NCBI GenBank assembly: GCA_963693085.1 | Contig: OY856409.1 | Coordinates: 665,289,591-665,353,590, forward strand | Direction of reading: 5' to 3' | Origin: Alisma plantago-aquatica | Taxonomy: Eukaryota > Streptophyta > Magnoliopsida > Alismatales > Alismataceae | Length of the DNA: 64,000 bases | Shown here: piece after piece, positions 11,131-21,760 of the stretch | Layout: every line of letters begins with the position of its first letter | How positions within the stretch are numbered: the first letter of the stretch is position 1 | The notes under the pieces: model-generated | Database searches by the model: none | Told to the model about the DNA's origin: nothing | What the model saw: the letters and a program-made list of their open reading frames with translations, nothing else | Made by a program: the position numbers and the translations under genes

Positions 11131-12139
11131 AAGTGTTAAAGAAATGCAGCAGTGCATCTGACCAATTAAGTGGTTATGAAAAGAAAAAAATGTTGAATAG
11201 CTTTTTTTACTTGTGTGGTGACCATCCATAAATCTGATATGCCAATTATTGAGTCTAATCAAGACCTTTTTCTTGAAGGTTGATTCTAATCAAGACCTTG
11301 AAGCCAGACGAAAATTTATAAGCAAGTCAGAAAATGAGGCAACCGACAAAGTGGAGCAAGAAGCCACAAACTATGCAATGCAGCAACTAAACGCGCTCCA
11401 CTCACGCTCATTGGTTGTACATATTGTTGAAAGTCTAGGTCTTCAAGGTAGGTTATTACTCGATTGTATATTACGCCCTTTCAATTGGGTACGGATAGCT
11501 TTTCAAATGGCTACGATAGATGTTTTAGTTAATGGCACGAAATTCATAAAACAATCTGTTTTATCCAAGTTTCCTGTGAAACAGAGGTAAACTTGTTAAT
11601 AACCAAGTGAGACCTACCAAAACTTACTAAATATACAAATATTTTATTTACATAGCATTCATGCGTTTGAGTCCACTTTGAAGTATGTGGAACGCCACGT
11701 TGTAGTGCTCTTTCCATTGTTTTCCTTTGTTGCATGAAATAGACGTCTCAGACATTGTCAATTATGTAGGCAGATTTGATGTTTGCATAGTGCAAATGTC
11801 TAACCAGGTACTCATGGTCCTCTTTGCACTGTCATGTCACGTCGTATGAGGAACCCGTATCATGGTTCATAACCATATAATTTGGACAAACTGTAAGACC
11901 AGCACCGCCATTATCGATCCCAAAATTGTGTTCTCACCTGATCTAGTCTAAAGTAGCTGCTGCAATGGGATCAATGATTGTGTTGCGGTCCAGAATGCAA
12001 AGTAGGAGAGAAAAGGAAGACAGAAGTCAAGAATATAGGTTTTTGCTGGGAAGAAGTACAATAATAACGAGGACAATGTGGCAGTGGTCCAGTAGGAGTG
12101 CACCTTTTAATTGTTTAACATGCCCCCGTCAAGCTTATG
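11131..12139. other. Unique DNA without an identified gene
   Basis: The longest open frame (11249-11590, +, 113 codons, starting MSLIKTFFLKVD) resembles no family known to me and has no supporting promoter or splice context. A local duplication of tctaatcaagacctt lies at its start. The rest is unremarkable. Confidence 0.4.
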
Positions 12140-12499
12140 AGATATGACCAGTCCTTATGCGATATTACTGGAGGTCGCCCCTCTCGGTATTTCTATACCT
12201 GAAATGAATGCCTGTTTGTCGTGCTCAAGAATGTTAGTAGAATCAATCTCCATTTGGTGGATGGTCTTGCCAAACACCATTTCAAAAACTATCAGGATGA
12301 TCGTATATATATCGATCCTCTTCTCGACCCGGTGGGTCACCCACTTCCCTTTTTTATATGTAATGGTAGGAGTCCTACCAAGTTTTCTTTTCCAGTAGGT
12401 ATTCTGTGTAATAATTTGATTTTTCCTGCACGAGGAGAGCGGGATGAATAAGATAATCTCCTGACTTACCAAAAAAAAAAAAAAGATATGACCAGTCCT
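12140..12499 (+). mobile_element. 5'-truncated L1-type LINE with 16-bp TSD
   Basis: The body 12156-12483 ends in ctgacttacc followed by an A run and is flanked by the exact duplication agatatgaccagtcct (12140-12155 and 12484-12499). The frame from 12221 contains VDGLAKHHF, the end of a plant LINE RNase H domain, and terminates PARGERDE-stop. The complete LINE at 28775-34971 ends AREGRDE-stop with the same gggatgaataa and ctgacttacc 3' text, so both belong to one family. Extreme 5' truncation is usual for LINEs. Confidence 0.9.
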
Positions 12500-14522
12500 C
12501 GTAGGGCTTAAGGGCCAATTTTTTCTCCTTACCTTTCTTCATGACACGAGCCCAACTTGTTTTACGCTCGCCCAAACAAACCTGGCCCACTAGACGGTAT
12601 TTTGGTCTAGCGATCATCTGTGGTCGAGATGTGATGATCCAAGGTATAATAACGTTAGTCGATCATGAATCTGTAGTCGTCTCAAAGGCTTCCAGAGCCG
12701 CAGCCCACAGGCCTCGCCCTACTCCCTTAGCATTTGGAAGTTCCGGTGGAATAAAATGCAGCGGGTGATAGTCATGCTCGGCAACTGCATTTTTGTTTTT
12801 ACCTCTAATAATATTTTAGTTGACTACAAAATTAAATTTCGGGACATCCTTTTCACGCACGACAGGCACAAAAGAATGCCCTACACCTTCTTAGAAATTA
12901 TATTTTCTTATCCCCACGTTAAAAAACAACTAACCCTTACAATTTAGGCATGTATCCTAAACTAAAAGAAGTACAGCATGCTCCCACAGGAGCATATAAA
13001 TGCATTGTCCAAAACGATGCTGATGTGATATCAATATTCCACTTCATAGCATGGCATAATTTGTGACTCAAGTTTTCATAAACGTGATCAGCTATTGAGG
13101 TCTAACACTCTTATTCACAATATTTTATTTGAATATTCTCTAAACCCTACTAATACGGCTCCACGTCGTAACAACTTCCACATATTACATTCAGTGCCCA
13201 CTATATAAGGCATCAGTATTCTAATTTCTTCCATGCAAACCAAATACATAGGACCCATCGTTGCACCAGCCAATAGCTCACATTCTATGTCCCAAACAGG
13301 CTTGAGAACTACATAAGCCTCCCTCAACAAGTCTCCAATTGCTCAATTCATCCCTTATCCAACAAATCCACAACACCAAATCTCCTTCTCTCTCTCCCCC
13401 CCCCCCCCCCGCCAAACATAATCTCCCTCCCTCTTAATTTTTCCATTATGACCTTAGAGAACACCTCTATACTTGCCATTGCCGATGAGATCTCTATTGA
13501 CCTTCTAGTTTATGCCATGCAGTTAGGGTGAGTCTTTGTTAATTGTATCATCTTGATCTCTGTTCCTCCCAACAACTCTGACCTATACATCATATGGCTT
13601 GATGTCACTAGAGCACTTGTCTTCCTACTCTCTAGAGCAACAATAACCAAAATGAGAGTTCTCTCTAAATCACAACTGATATACATGGTGTCTAGAGGCA
13701 CATTGATGGAACACCTTGCTAGCATAACTCCAACCATTCCCTTAGGAGACAATTATGTATGTTACATCCACATCCCATGATTACCAATAATCATGATATT
13801 AGGGAATAAGTTTGAGGATTTAAACATAATTTCTATCACCCTTATTTTTTTTCTTTTATTTCAAACTCCTTATTTATGCACATGCAATCGCATAATCTAA
13901 AATTTTAAGGCAATTTAAAACTTGACTATACTAATCTGCTTTCAACAATAAAGATAGATATTTAAACATTCATTTTGTTTCTCACACTTCCATGTACATA
14001 CGACATGATATCCAGATACATTCTCTATTATTTAGGAAACAAAGATACACATCATCATTTACAACTCTCTCACTTCTATATAGGGACCTAGAGTGTCAGG
14101 GACCGACTGAACTTAACTAATCTCATACTTAACTCCTGTGATAGATCTACTCTAATGCAAAGACATCTTCAGTCCACGAGTTATCCCTAAAAATTGTGAG
14201 TAAAGGGGTGAGCCTACTCACTTAGTGAATGAGTACTTCAAAGAAATATTTTGAAGTACTTATATGATTATAGATAAATTGTTGAGAAATTGATATCAAT
14301 TATAACAACAGTAAGCTTTTAAGGAGACTAATCATTCATAAACATAAATATGGCAGGATACTCTAGATATCTACAAGAAAGAATCAATATATGTGCTTGA
14401 TTAATCACAAAGAGAACTAATAATTTAGGAACATATAAAGAATAATTTAATAATTGCACACACTTGGTTAACCTCTCATTCATTTTATTATGCCCTAAAT
14501 CCACATGAGGTGTACCACAATG
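12500..14522. other. Unique DNA outside large elements, no gene recognised
   Basis: No convincing gene. There is a pyrimidine tract with a 15-base C run (13396-13410), an isolated ctatataagg at 13203-13212 that could be a TATA box, and short unsupported open frames. Left flank of element A; ends just before its 3' LTR. Confidence 0.5.
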
Positions 14523-15012
14523 TGATAACACATCTCAGAGAAAACGTTATTAATGATGCGAAAGTGATTAATTAGCAGCAGAATTACTGAAAATCACTAA
14601 AAATTAAAACTTTTCGTAAAGAGATCTACAAACTGTGAAACTCTTTCATTAAGAAACAAGATAAGTTATTTACAAACTGATTCATCATTACATCTCTATA
14701 ATATTTCATCTTGAGGGTTACTAGCATCAACTTCCCTATTAAACTGTACAAGGCAAGATACAAAAATCTCGAGGCATTATGCCAAAATCTCAGATCTATA
14801 TCAAACCATATACTGAATCCTAGGACCTGAGAGTACTGAGACGACACATAGGACTTTTTATATACACAAGACTCGACAGACAATGTCTCTACCTGAGGAT
14901 CACTGTTGTCCATGATGTTGTTGCTGTTGTTGCTGTTGCTGCTGTTGCTCACCCACTGCAGGGTTCCTTCGTCCTCGACGTCTACCTAAAAAGTCGAATC
15001 CCACGGGGGTGA

Positions 15013-15052
15013 GACAATTGAATAATTATCCCAGCGAGAGTTATAACTCTCT
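15013..15052 (-). other. Tandem stem-loops in A LTR
   Basis: Plus-strand gacaattgaataattatc is an imperfect inverted repeat; it is followed by the perfect 16-base inverted repeat gagagttataactctc (15037-15052). The same pair occurs at the same place in E1, E2 and B LTRs (for example 45965-45981 and 45987-46002). Confidence 0.65.
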
Positions 15053-16494
15053 GCCAGAAGCATTGTTATTGCAAGTATTAAAATAACAATGAGCAGTAAA
15101 ACTATATTATTCAACATCTGACAATTTATTGAATAAACTAAGTAGAGCAGTATTCTCTAAGCAATCATTTCAATTATAACTTGATGGAATGGCAAGACAT
15201 TTAATCAATAATGAATGTGAAGAACATGTATTTTATCTATCCAACTAGGACATATTAAACAATGTATCATCAATCATTATTTCTTGTAGTTTAACCTAAG
15301 CAATTATGCTATACGGCTGATTACATTTTACAAACATATTTATGCCCTGGGGAGATGAGTTACACCTCTCATACTCCAACCGACCATTACGAAATCGCAA
15401 TCGGTACCATACATAGGTCATTAGAAGAGCCGAATTCCTATGACCTCATCTTCCTCAGTCAGTGTGAGGTACAACATGCATGGCATCTTGTGTCTCTGCC
15501 ATAATAGCTTTCCAGGGTATTCTGGCAACTTCGCTATTAGAGTTACAATGGCATGTTGTACTCTCTTTACTATCGAGAGATTTCTTGTTTATCTCACATC
15601 GATGTGAAATTATCAACATCATAGGGAGATTAGTGATACATCATCCCGGCATAAACATATAATGAAGGATTGAGAGATTAAATGTACATCTCACATCAAT
15701 TCCCTCATTAGGACGTAAGGATATTCGCGTCCATAACCCCCACATACTCAAAAGTATGCTCCCGAAGAGTTCCCTTAGGTAAACCTGTTTCACCATCATT
15801 TAACTTCTGACAATGATGGATCTATGGTTAGTGCTCTACATGATATCATTTCTCTTGATTATTTAAGTACATTATGGCATTCTTTTATCATCAGGTATGT
15901 TTTCAAACATAAACCAATAAGACTATTGCTATAAATAAATAGTACTAATTGTATCAAGTTCATTTCTCATCTTGTTAACATTGGGATATCAATCCCTAAC
16001 CATCTCATCATTATGATTCAGGGATATGGGTGTTCAAACCCTTAGATCATCAGAATACTTGTTACCAAGTAACACATTGCCATTAATTCATTTAACAGTA
16101 TGAATATGATAGTAGCAATGTAGATATTTCTCATGGCTCATACAACCTATCCGTCTCATTTGTTACCTCTCACTAGGCAACATAGTATCATTACTTTTGA
16201 AACTTGTAAAGTGCTTTTAATGAATATGACATCATAACTCTTACCTGTCTATGCTCACTATTTTATAAGAATCTACATGGTTAAGATAAATGATAACAGA
16301 CACATTATCTCTACATCATCACAATGCAAAACAAATATGACTTTACTATGCAAGGATTGCACCACTATGCCCTTATTAGGGTTAGGGTTTCCCTTTTTAA
16401 TTCAATTAGGGTTAACCAACCCCTTTAGCTTAATTAGGAATAGTGATTCCTCATTCATAATTCAGTCATAGAGTTTCATGCTTAAAAGCATAAC

Positions 16495-16678
16495 CTAGAA
16501 TTAGGGTTTACTATTCACATCATCACATTACCTTAGATTAGGGTTCACTATTCATATCTCATCACATTACCCTAGATTAGGGTTTACTATTCATATCTCA
16601 TCACATTACCCTAGATTAGGGTTTACTATTCATATCTCATCACATTACCCTAGATTAGGGTTTACTATTCATATTACA
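16495..16678 (-). repeat. 39-bp telobox minisatellite in A 3' LTR
   Basis: Between four and five copies of a 39-base unit containing ttagggtttactattcatat and cacattaccctaga. On the minus strand each unit carries aaaccctaatctaggg. Same unit as the arrays in E2 (20084-20325, 27539-27780) and in A's other LTR (61990-62165). Confidence 0.88.
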
Positions 16679-18181
16679 ATGAATTAAGATCATACCATCA
16701 TCATGTATGAGGATTACTTCCATTAATGCCCTCAAATTAGGGTTAAGATTCATTAACCATCATAGTTAGGATTTCATGATCTCACTTGATATGGATCATA
16801 CCCTAATTAGGTATTCATATTTATTAGGAGTTCAGTACTTGATTTCCATTCATGTAATAACTCTTCTCTTTCATATTTCTCTAAGTTGATGTTTACATCA
16901 TCCTTTATTGGCTAAGCCAATTCAACATTGACATCATGGGTTATGTCATTACTATTGTGATTATTAAAACTCACTTGTTCAAAGAGTATTTGTAACACCC
17001 CTGACCTGGGTTATGAACTAACCCTAGGTGTTTTTCTTAAAATTATGATTATAGGCTTGTGGTTAACCCTTGATATGTCATTAAAGCTTTAGAAGAATCT
17101 ATATTTTCATTTCTGCCCTTTTTGAACAATGTTGTAAGATTGTTTTGTTTAATAAGGACCTATGTGCAAATCACCCAATTAGAGGGGTTAACTTGCAAAT
17201 TTCACATGTTAATATGTTCCTATGATGATGAGACATCATAAGATTGAATATGATGTGGTGATATGGATTCCCCAAGCTTGGGAAACAAAATATAGCTTGT
17301 AGAGCAATCCTTGTACTTTAAAACCTAGTTTTGGTGTAAAGTGCAATTTACCCAAAACATAGGGTTCAACATGTAAAATATACACTCTAGAGTACCTCTC
17401 ATGTTTTTTAGCATCAAGTGGAGTAAAGAAAATGAGGGGGGCGCCTCATTTGAGTAACCATATAAGAAGGATAATCATTGTAATTGAATAATCAAGATGT
17501 ATGCAAAATGACCCTTATATATGTATGACTTAATAAAGTGCTTGGCTTCTTTTCCTCTAAACCAAGGTTGAGAGATAAGTTTTCATGTTATGAGAAGGGA
17601 GGAACGTGGCAAAGAAGTAGGAGAGGGGCGTGGAGGATATAGATGTAAAAGAGAAGAAGTATTTATCATTGCCTTGGAAATATGCCCAAAAATATATAAG
17701 CAAGCTCTTTCCACAATCAAGGGATCGTTCCCTTAATTTCCTCTTCTCATTCTTTTTCTTTGGGCCAAATAAGTAGGAGGTTAGGAGTAGAGGAGGACTA
17801 CCAAGTTGATCTAGGTAAGTTTGGTCATCTTCTAGCTCGGATTCATGGAGGAAATTCCATTACAAGGTTGGTTTGCTAGTATTCCTTACACAACTCTTGC
17901 TTCTAGCCATCTTCTCCATCCAATTCTTGAAGAAAGGACCTTGGAAGACCCCTGGAGCTCAAGACACCATTAAAGATACGGAGCTTGGAGCTCTATATCA
18001 GATTCTAAGGTGGGTTTTATAACTCTAAACCTTAAAGCTTTGATTATGCATCTTCTTTTCTTGCAAACGTTGCTAGTTCTTCTTCCCTCCATCCTTCTTT
18101 GCACTCTTGCAAGCAAAACCGTGGAGAACAGGCCTTGATCTGGAGGTAGAAGATGGGGGTGTGAATACCAATGCTACTTTA

Positions 18182-19592
18182 GCAAACGGTCTTGCACCCC
18201 TTGGCCAAACGGTTTGCAAAACTGTTTGAAGGGCAAACGGTTTCGCAAGGTCGGTTTGAGAAAACGGTTTCAAAACCATTTGAGGGAGTTGACCAAGGGT
18301 TGACCGTTTGCGATTCCTGTTCATAATTATGTTGGTTAATAACTCACCAAATTTTATAGGTTAACTCCCAAAGAATCTTGAGTTGAAAGCTAATCAATTA
18401 GATAAACCTAATTGGATTAAGTGCTGATTTCCAACCTGATTAACTTGACCTTTTAGGGAAAACGGTTTCAAAACCATTTGAGGGATTTGACCAAGGGTTG
18501 ACCGTTTGATATTTCTGTTCATAATAATGTTGGTTAATAACTCACCAAATTTTATGGATTAGTTCCAAAGGAATCATGATTTGAAGGCTAATCAATTGGG
18601 CAAACCCTAATTGAAATTAGTGATGAAATTCCAATGAGTTGATTTGAGATTTTTGGGTTGATTAGCCCAAACGGTTTCAAAACCATTTGGGGATTACCCA
18701 AACGGTCTCAAGACCGTTTGGAGGTCACCCAAGACCGTTTGGAGGTCTGGGGTCAAGTATGGTTGAGTAATTGAAGGTTTAAAGATACCAAATTGAAATG
18801 CAATCAAGTGCTGATTTGATGATCAACTCAATAGCTCAAACACTAATGATTTTTTCACTAGAATCCAAGGGTTGGATGAGACAAACGGTCTCAAGATAGT
18901 TTGGAACTCATCCAAATGGTCTCAAGACCGTTTGGAGGCCACCCAAGACCGTTTGGATGTCTAGGGGTGAGTATGGTTAAGCAATTGATGATCTAATGAT
19001 ACTACGTTAAAGTGTAATCAATTGCTGATTTGGTGATCAATCCAATGATCCAAACCCTAATTGGTTGACTTGGATTTTGATGATTTGATGGGAAAACGGT
19101 CTCAAGACCGTTTGGAGGTCATCCAAATGACCTCAAGACCGTTTGGGGTCAGGTCATGTTCAAATTGGATGATGGTTCAATGGGTTCAAATCAATTAGAC
19201 TCTCGTTGAAATATGTTGAAGGGTTGACGATTCCAAACCCTAATCCAAATGATTCAAGCCCTAATTCATGATCAATTGAGGGTCAATTGAGTGTAAAATC
19301 AGTTATGGGTTGACCTAATTAACTCAATTGATGAGTGGATAATAAGTGCATGATCGATTGAGGGGTTCAACATTGGAAACCCTAACTCAATTGGAGTGGT
19401 TAAGACACTCTTTGGTCCATGCGGTTTTGAGGAGGTTTGGACCAAACGGTCTCAAGACCATTTGAGTCCAAACGGTCTTAGGACAGTTTGGGACCAAACG
19501 GTCTCAAGACCGTTTGGGACCAAACGGTTTCAAAACCTTTTGGATTCATGCGGTTTCAAAACCGTTTGGAGGTTGAAAGTGCAAAACCGTTT
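18182..19592. repeat. AACGG/CCGTT near-palindrome array, E2 5' LTR
   Basis: Dozens of dispersed copies of aaacggtct(c/t) and its complement agaccgtttgg, often joined as an 11-base arm, a 2-base loop and the complementary arm (for example 19494-19517, arms CCAAACGGTCT and AGACCGTTTGG). Variants with caaaacc in place of caagacc occur among them. Spacing is irregular, so this is not a simple tandem repeat. Short open frames here have biased, meaningless composition. Confidence 0.88.
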
Positions 19593-20083
19593 GGGATCTT
19601 TTAAGGTCAAGAATGCTTATTGCTTTGAAGGCTTAGATGGTTCAATGGTTGATCAATCTAAACCCTAATGATATCCAAAGACATTAAGGGAACAAGTAAT
19701 TAGTTGGTTGATGCATGATATGACTAATGGTGGACTTTACCAAAGTACCCTTGATGGGTTTAAGTAGTCAACACCTCTTGATCAAGCAAACCCTAATGAA
19801 CATTGTAGTAATAATGTGACTTATGTTATCAAGGTTGAATTGACCTAACCTAATCATAAGAGATGTAAACATCATCTAATAATAAGAGGGGAGTGAAGAC
19901 TCCTAATATGAATGAGAATCAAGTAATATACTTCCAACATGTATGAATACATATAATTAGGGTATGATCCTTTACAATGGGATCATGGAAACCCTAATTA
20001 TGATGATCAATGAATCTTAACCTAAGTGAAGACATGAATGGAAGTAATCTTCATACATAATGATGGTATATTCTCAATTCACT

Positions 20084-20325
20084 GCTATGTGAATAGTAAA
20101 CCCTAATCTAGGGTAATGTGATGCATTGTGAATAGTAAACCCTAATCTAGGGTAATGTGATGCTATGTGAATAGTAAACCCTAATCTAGGGTAATGTGAT
20201 GCTATGTGAATAGTAAACCCTAATCTAGGGTAATGTGATGCTATGTGAATAGTAAACCCTAATCTAGGGTAATGTGATGATATGTGAATAGTAAACCCTA
20301 ATGTAGGGAGATGTGATGATATGAA
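20084..20325 (+). repeat. 39-bp telobox minisatellite, E2 5' LTR
   Basis: About six near-identical 39-base units containing gtgaatagtaaaccctaatc and tagggtaatgtgatgctat. Each unit contains aaaccctaa (plant telobox) followed by its partial inverse ctaggg. The unit length keeps an antisense frame open (13-residue peptide repeat), which is not a gene. Confidence 0.92.
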
Positions 20326-21176
20326 CAAGTAACCCTAATTCTGAGTTATGCTTTTAAGCATAAAACTCCATGATTGAGAAATGAGATAGGAATCACTATT
20401 CCTAATCTAGTTAAGAGGTTGAATAACTCTATTTGGATTAAATGAGAATCCTAACCCTAGAAACCATCCGTGGTATTATGAAACGGTCGTGGTGAGTCCT
20501 TTGTGGCACGACCTTGCAAGGTAGCACGACCGTGGTATCACATATATAATTTGAGAAGAACCTGTATGGTGCTGTTATGATACAATATGCATGTTATTAG
20601 TAAATATTGATCATGCATGTTTTCATAAAGAGGTGATCATATCCAGTTAAGGATTATGATATCTTATGTATTGAAATTACTTTACATGCTTCAAGTATAA
20701 TGATATGCTATGATACCTAGTGAATGGTAAATTATGAGTTCAAGTACCTAGATTCTATAATCATGATGATAAATTTAGAAAGGTACTTGATAAGTTGAGG
20801 AATTGAGATCCTAACACTTTGTGAGAAAAAGTATGGCTACAGGCCATGACTCCCCAATAATAATGTCAGACATTGGATATATGATCTAAGTCTGAAGAGA
20901 GTTAGTGTTGTAATAATAGTTTTATAGTAAATAAATGCCATACATGTTCTTCTATTTCTTAGAAGATAAATGACATATGGGTTTATCAAATTATAGCTGT
21001 ATTGCTTTAATAGGAAGAATGGTTTAATCTGTTAAACATTGTTTTAACTACTCCCAGACAAATATAACTTCTTCGCGTACATTTGTTCTCTTAAGCTGCA
21101 ATAATTATGTTTCTAGAGAAGAGTTATAACTCTCGCTGGGACAATTTTATAATTGTCTCAACCCGTGGGAAACATA

Positions 21177-21258
21177 TTTTTAGGTGGACGTGGGTGAGGA
21201 GGCAGAAATCCTTCAATAGGTGAAGCGCAACATCAACAGTACCAGGGACAACAGTGAA
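21177..21258 (+). other. LTR module: acceptor-like site then Arg/Gly and Gln-rich frame
   Basis: After tttttag the frame reads GRG, a stop, GGRNPSIGEAQHQQYQGQQ and a stop at the cagtga. The 3' LTR copy (28631-28711) lacks the inner stop and reads GRGRGGRNSSIGEGQHQQ then YQGQQ-stop. Minus-strand copies in A (14905-14995; 44272-44345) and B (45855-45937; 56437-56525) read RRRGRRNPSVGE, a Gln run, then GQQ-stop or a close variant. Confidence 0.55.
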
Positions 21259-21633
21259 GTTTCAGGTGGAGAACTGGCTGTTATGCCACATATAGATGTA
21301 GTTAGAGTCCTATGTGTCATCTCTGTACTCTCAGGTCCTCGGAGTAATAGTTAGTGCTTTTGAGTTTTTGGTCCAGTACCTCGAGATTTCGGTATCTTGC
21401 CTTATATAGTTAACATGGTAGTTGGTGATTGTAATCTCGAGATACGACCTTACAGAGATGTATTGATGGATCAGTTTGTAAATAACTTATCATGTTGCTT
21501 TATGAAAAAGCTTTACCATTTAAAGATCTCTTCACAAAAAGTTTTAATTTTTAGTGATTTTTGGTAATCCGCTGCTTAGTGAGCGCTTCCGCATTAGTTA
21601 AACTTATTTTCTCGAGATAGACGTTACATTTAG

Positions 21634-21647
21634 TGGTGTCAGAGCTC
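21634..21647 (+). other. E2 primer binding site
   Basis: tggtgtcagagctc starts five bases after the LTR end; it differs at one position from tggtatcagagc, the complement of the initiator tRNA-Met 3' end. Confidence 0.82.
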
Positions 21648-21760
21648 TAGATTTGCTGAGTCTACAGAGTCATAGGACTAAGGTTGTTGAGTCTGTTCTA
21701 AGTGTTTTCCATATTATCTGATAGTATCTTCTGCTCTCATAGGAGAAGAAGAACTTGAAG

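Larger units (their letters stand above)
16991..21628 (+). repeat. E2 5' LTR (4638 bp)
   Basis: Begins tgtaacacccctgacctggg and ends gatagacgttaca. It differs from the 3' copy at about 4 of the first 125 bases, making E2 the youngest of the four gypsy elements by this rough measure. Contents in order: AT-rich 5' third, AACGG near-palindrome array (18182-19592), telobox minisatellite (20084-20325), a small cacgaccgtg cluster (20465-20545), then the conserved hairpin/acceptor/Arg-Gln module near 21115-21258. Confidence 0.93.

Noticed and set aside
11249..11590. Open frame of 113 codons on the plus strand
   Set aside because: No recognised domain, no supporting start context and ordinary composition; not reported as a gene.
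12105..12140. Phrase aacatgcccccgtcaag suggestive of a copia-related sequence
   Set aside because: Too short, with no paired LTR, primer site or coding region nearby.
12155..12472. Antisense frame of 105 codons
   Set aside because: Lies across the truncated LINE on the opposite strand; no known protein features.
13203..13212. ctatataagg as a gene promoter
   Set aside because: No gene follows that can be supported, so a single TATA-like word is not enough.
16495..16678. Interstitial telomeric repeat
   Set aside because: The telomere-like word occurs once per 39-base unit, not as tandem 7-base repeats.
18073..18324. Frames in the LTR motif arrays (also 19396-19668, 25532-25810, 35492-35844, 62674-63052)
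   Set aside because: Composition follows the AACGG/CCGTT motif; no domain, and counterparts in sister LTRs are disrupted.
20084..20325. CRISPR-like regular repeats
   Set aside because: Units are contiguous with no variable spacers, in a plant LTR.
20074..20328. Antisense frame with a 13-residue peptide repeat (also 27529-27783)
   Set aside because: By-product of the 39-bp minisatellite.
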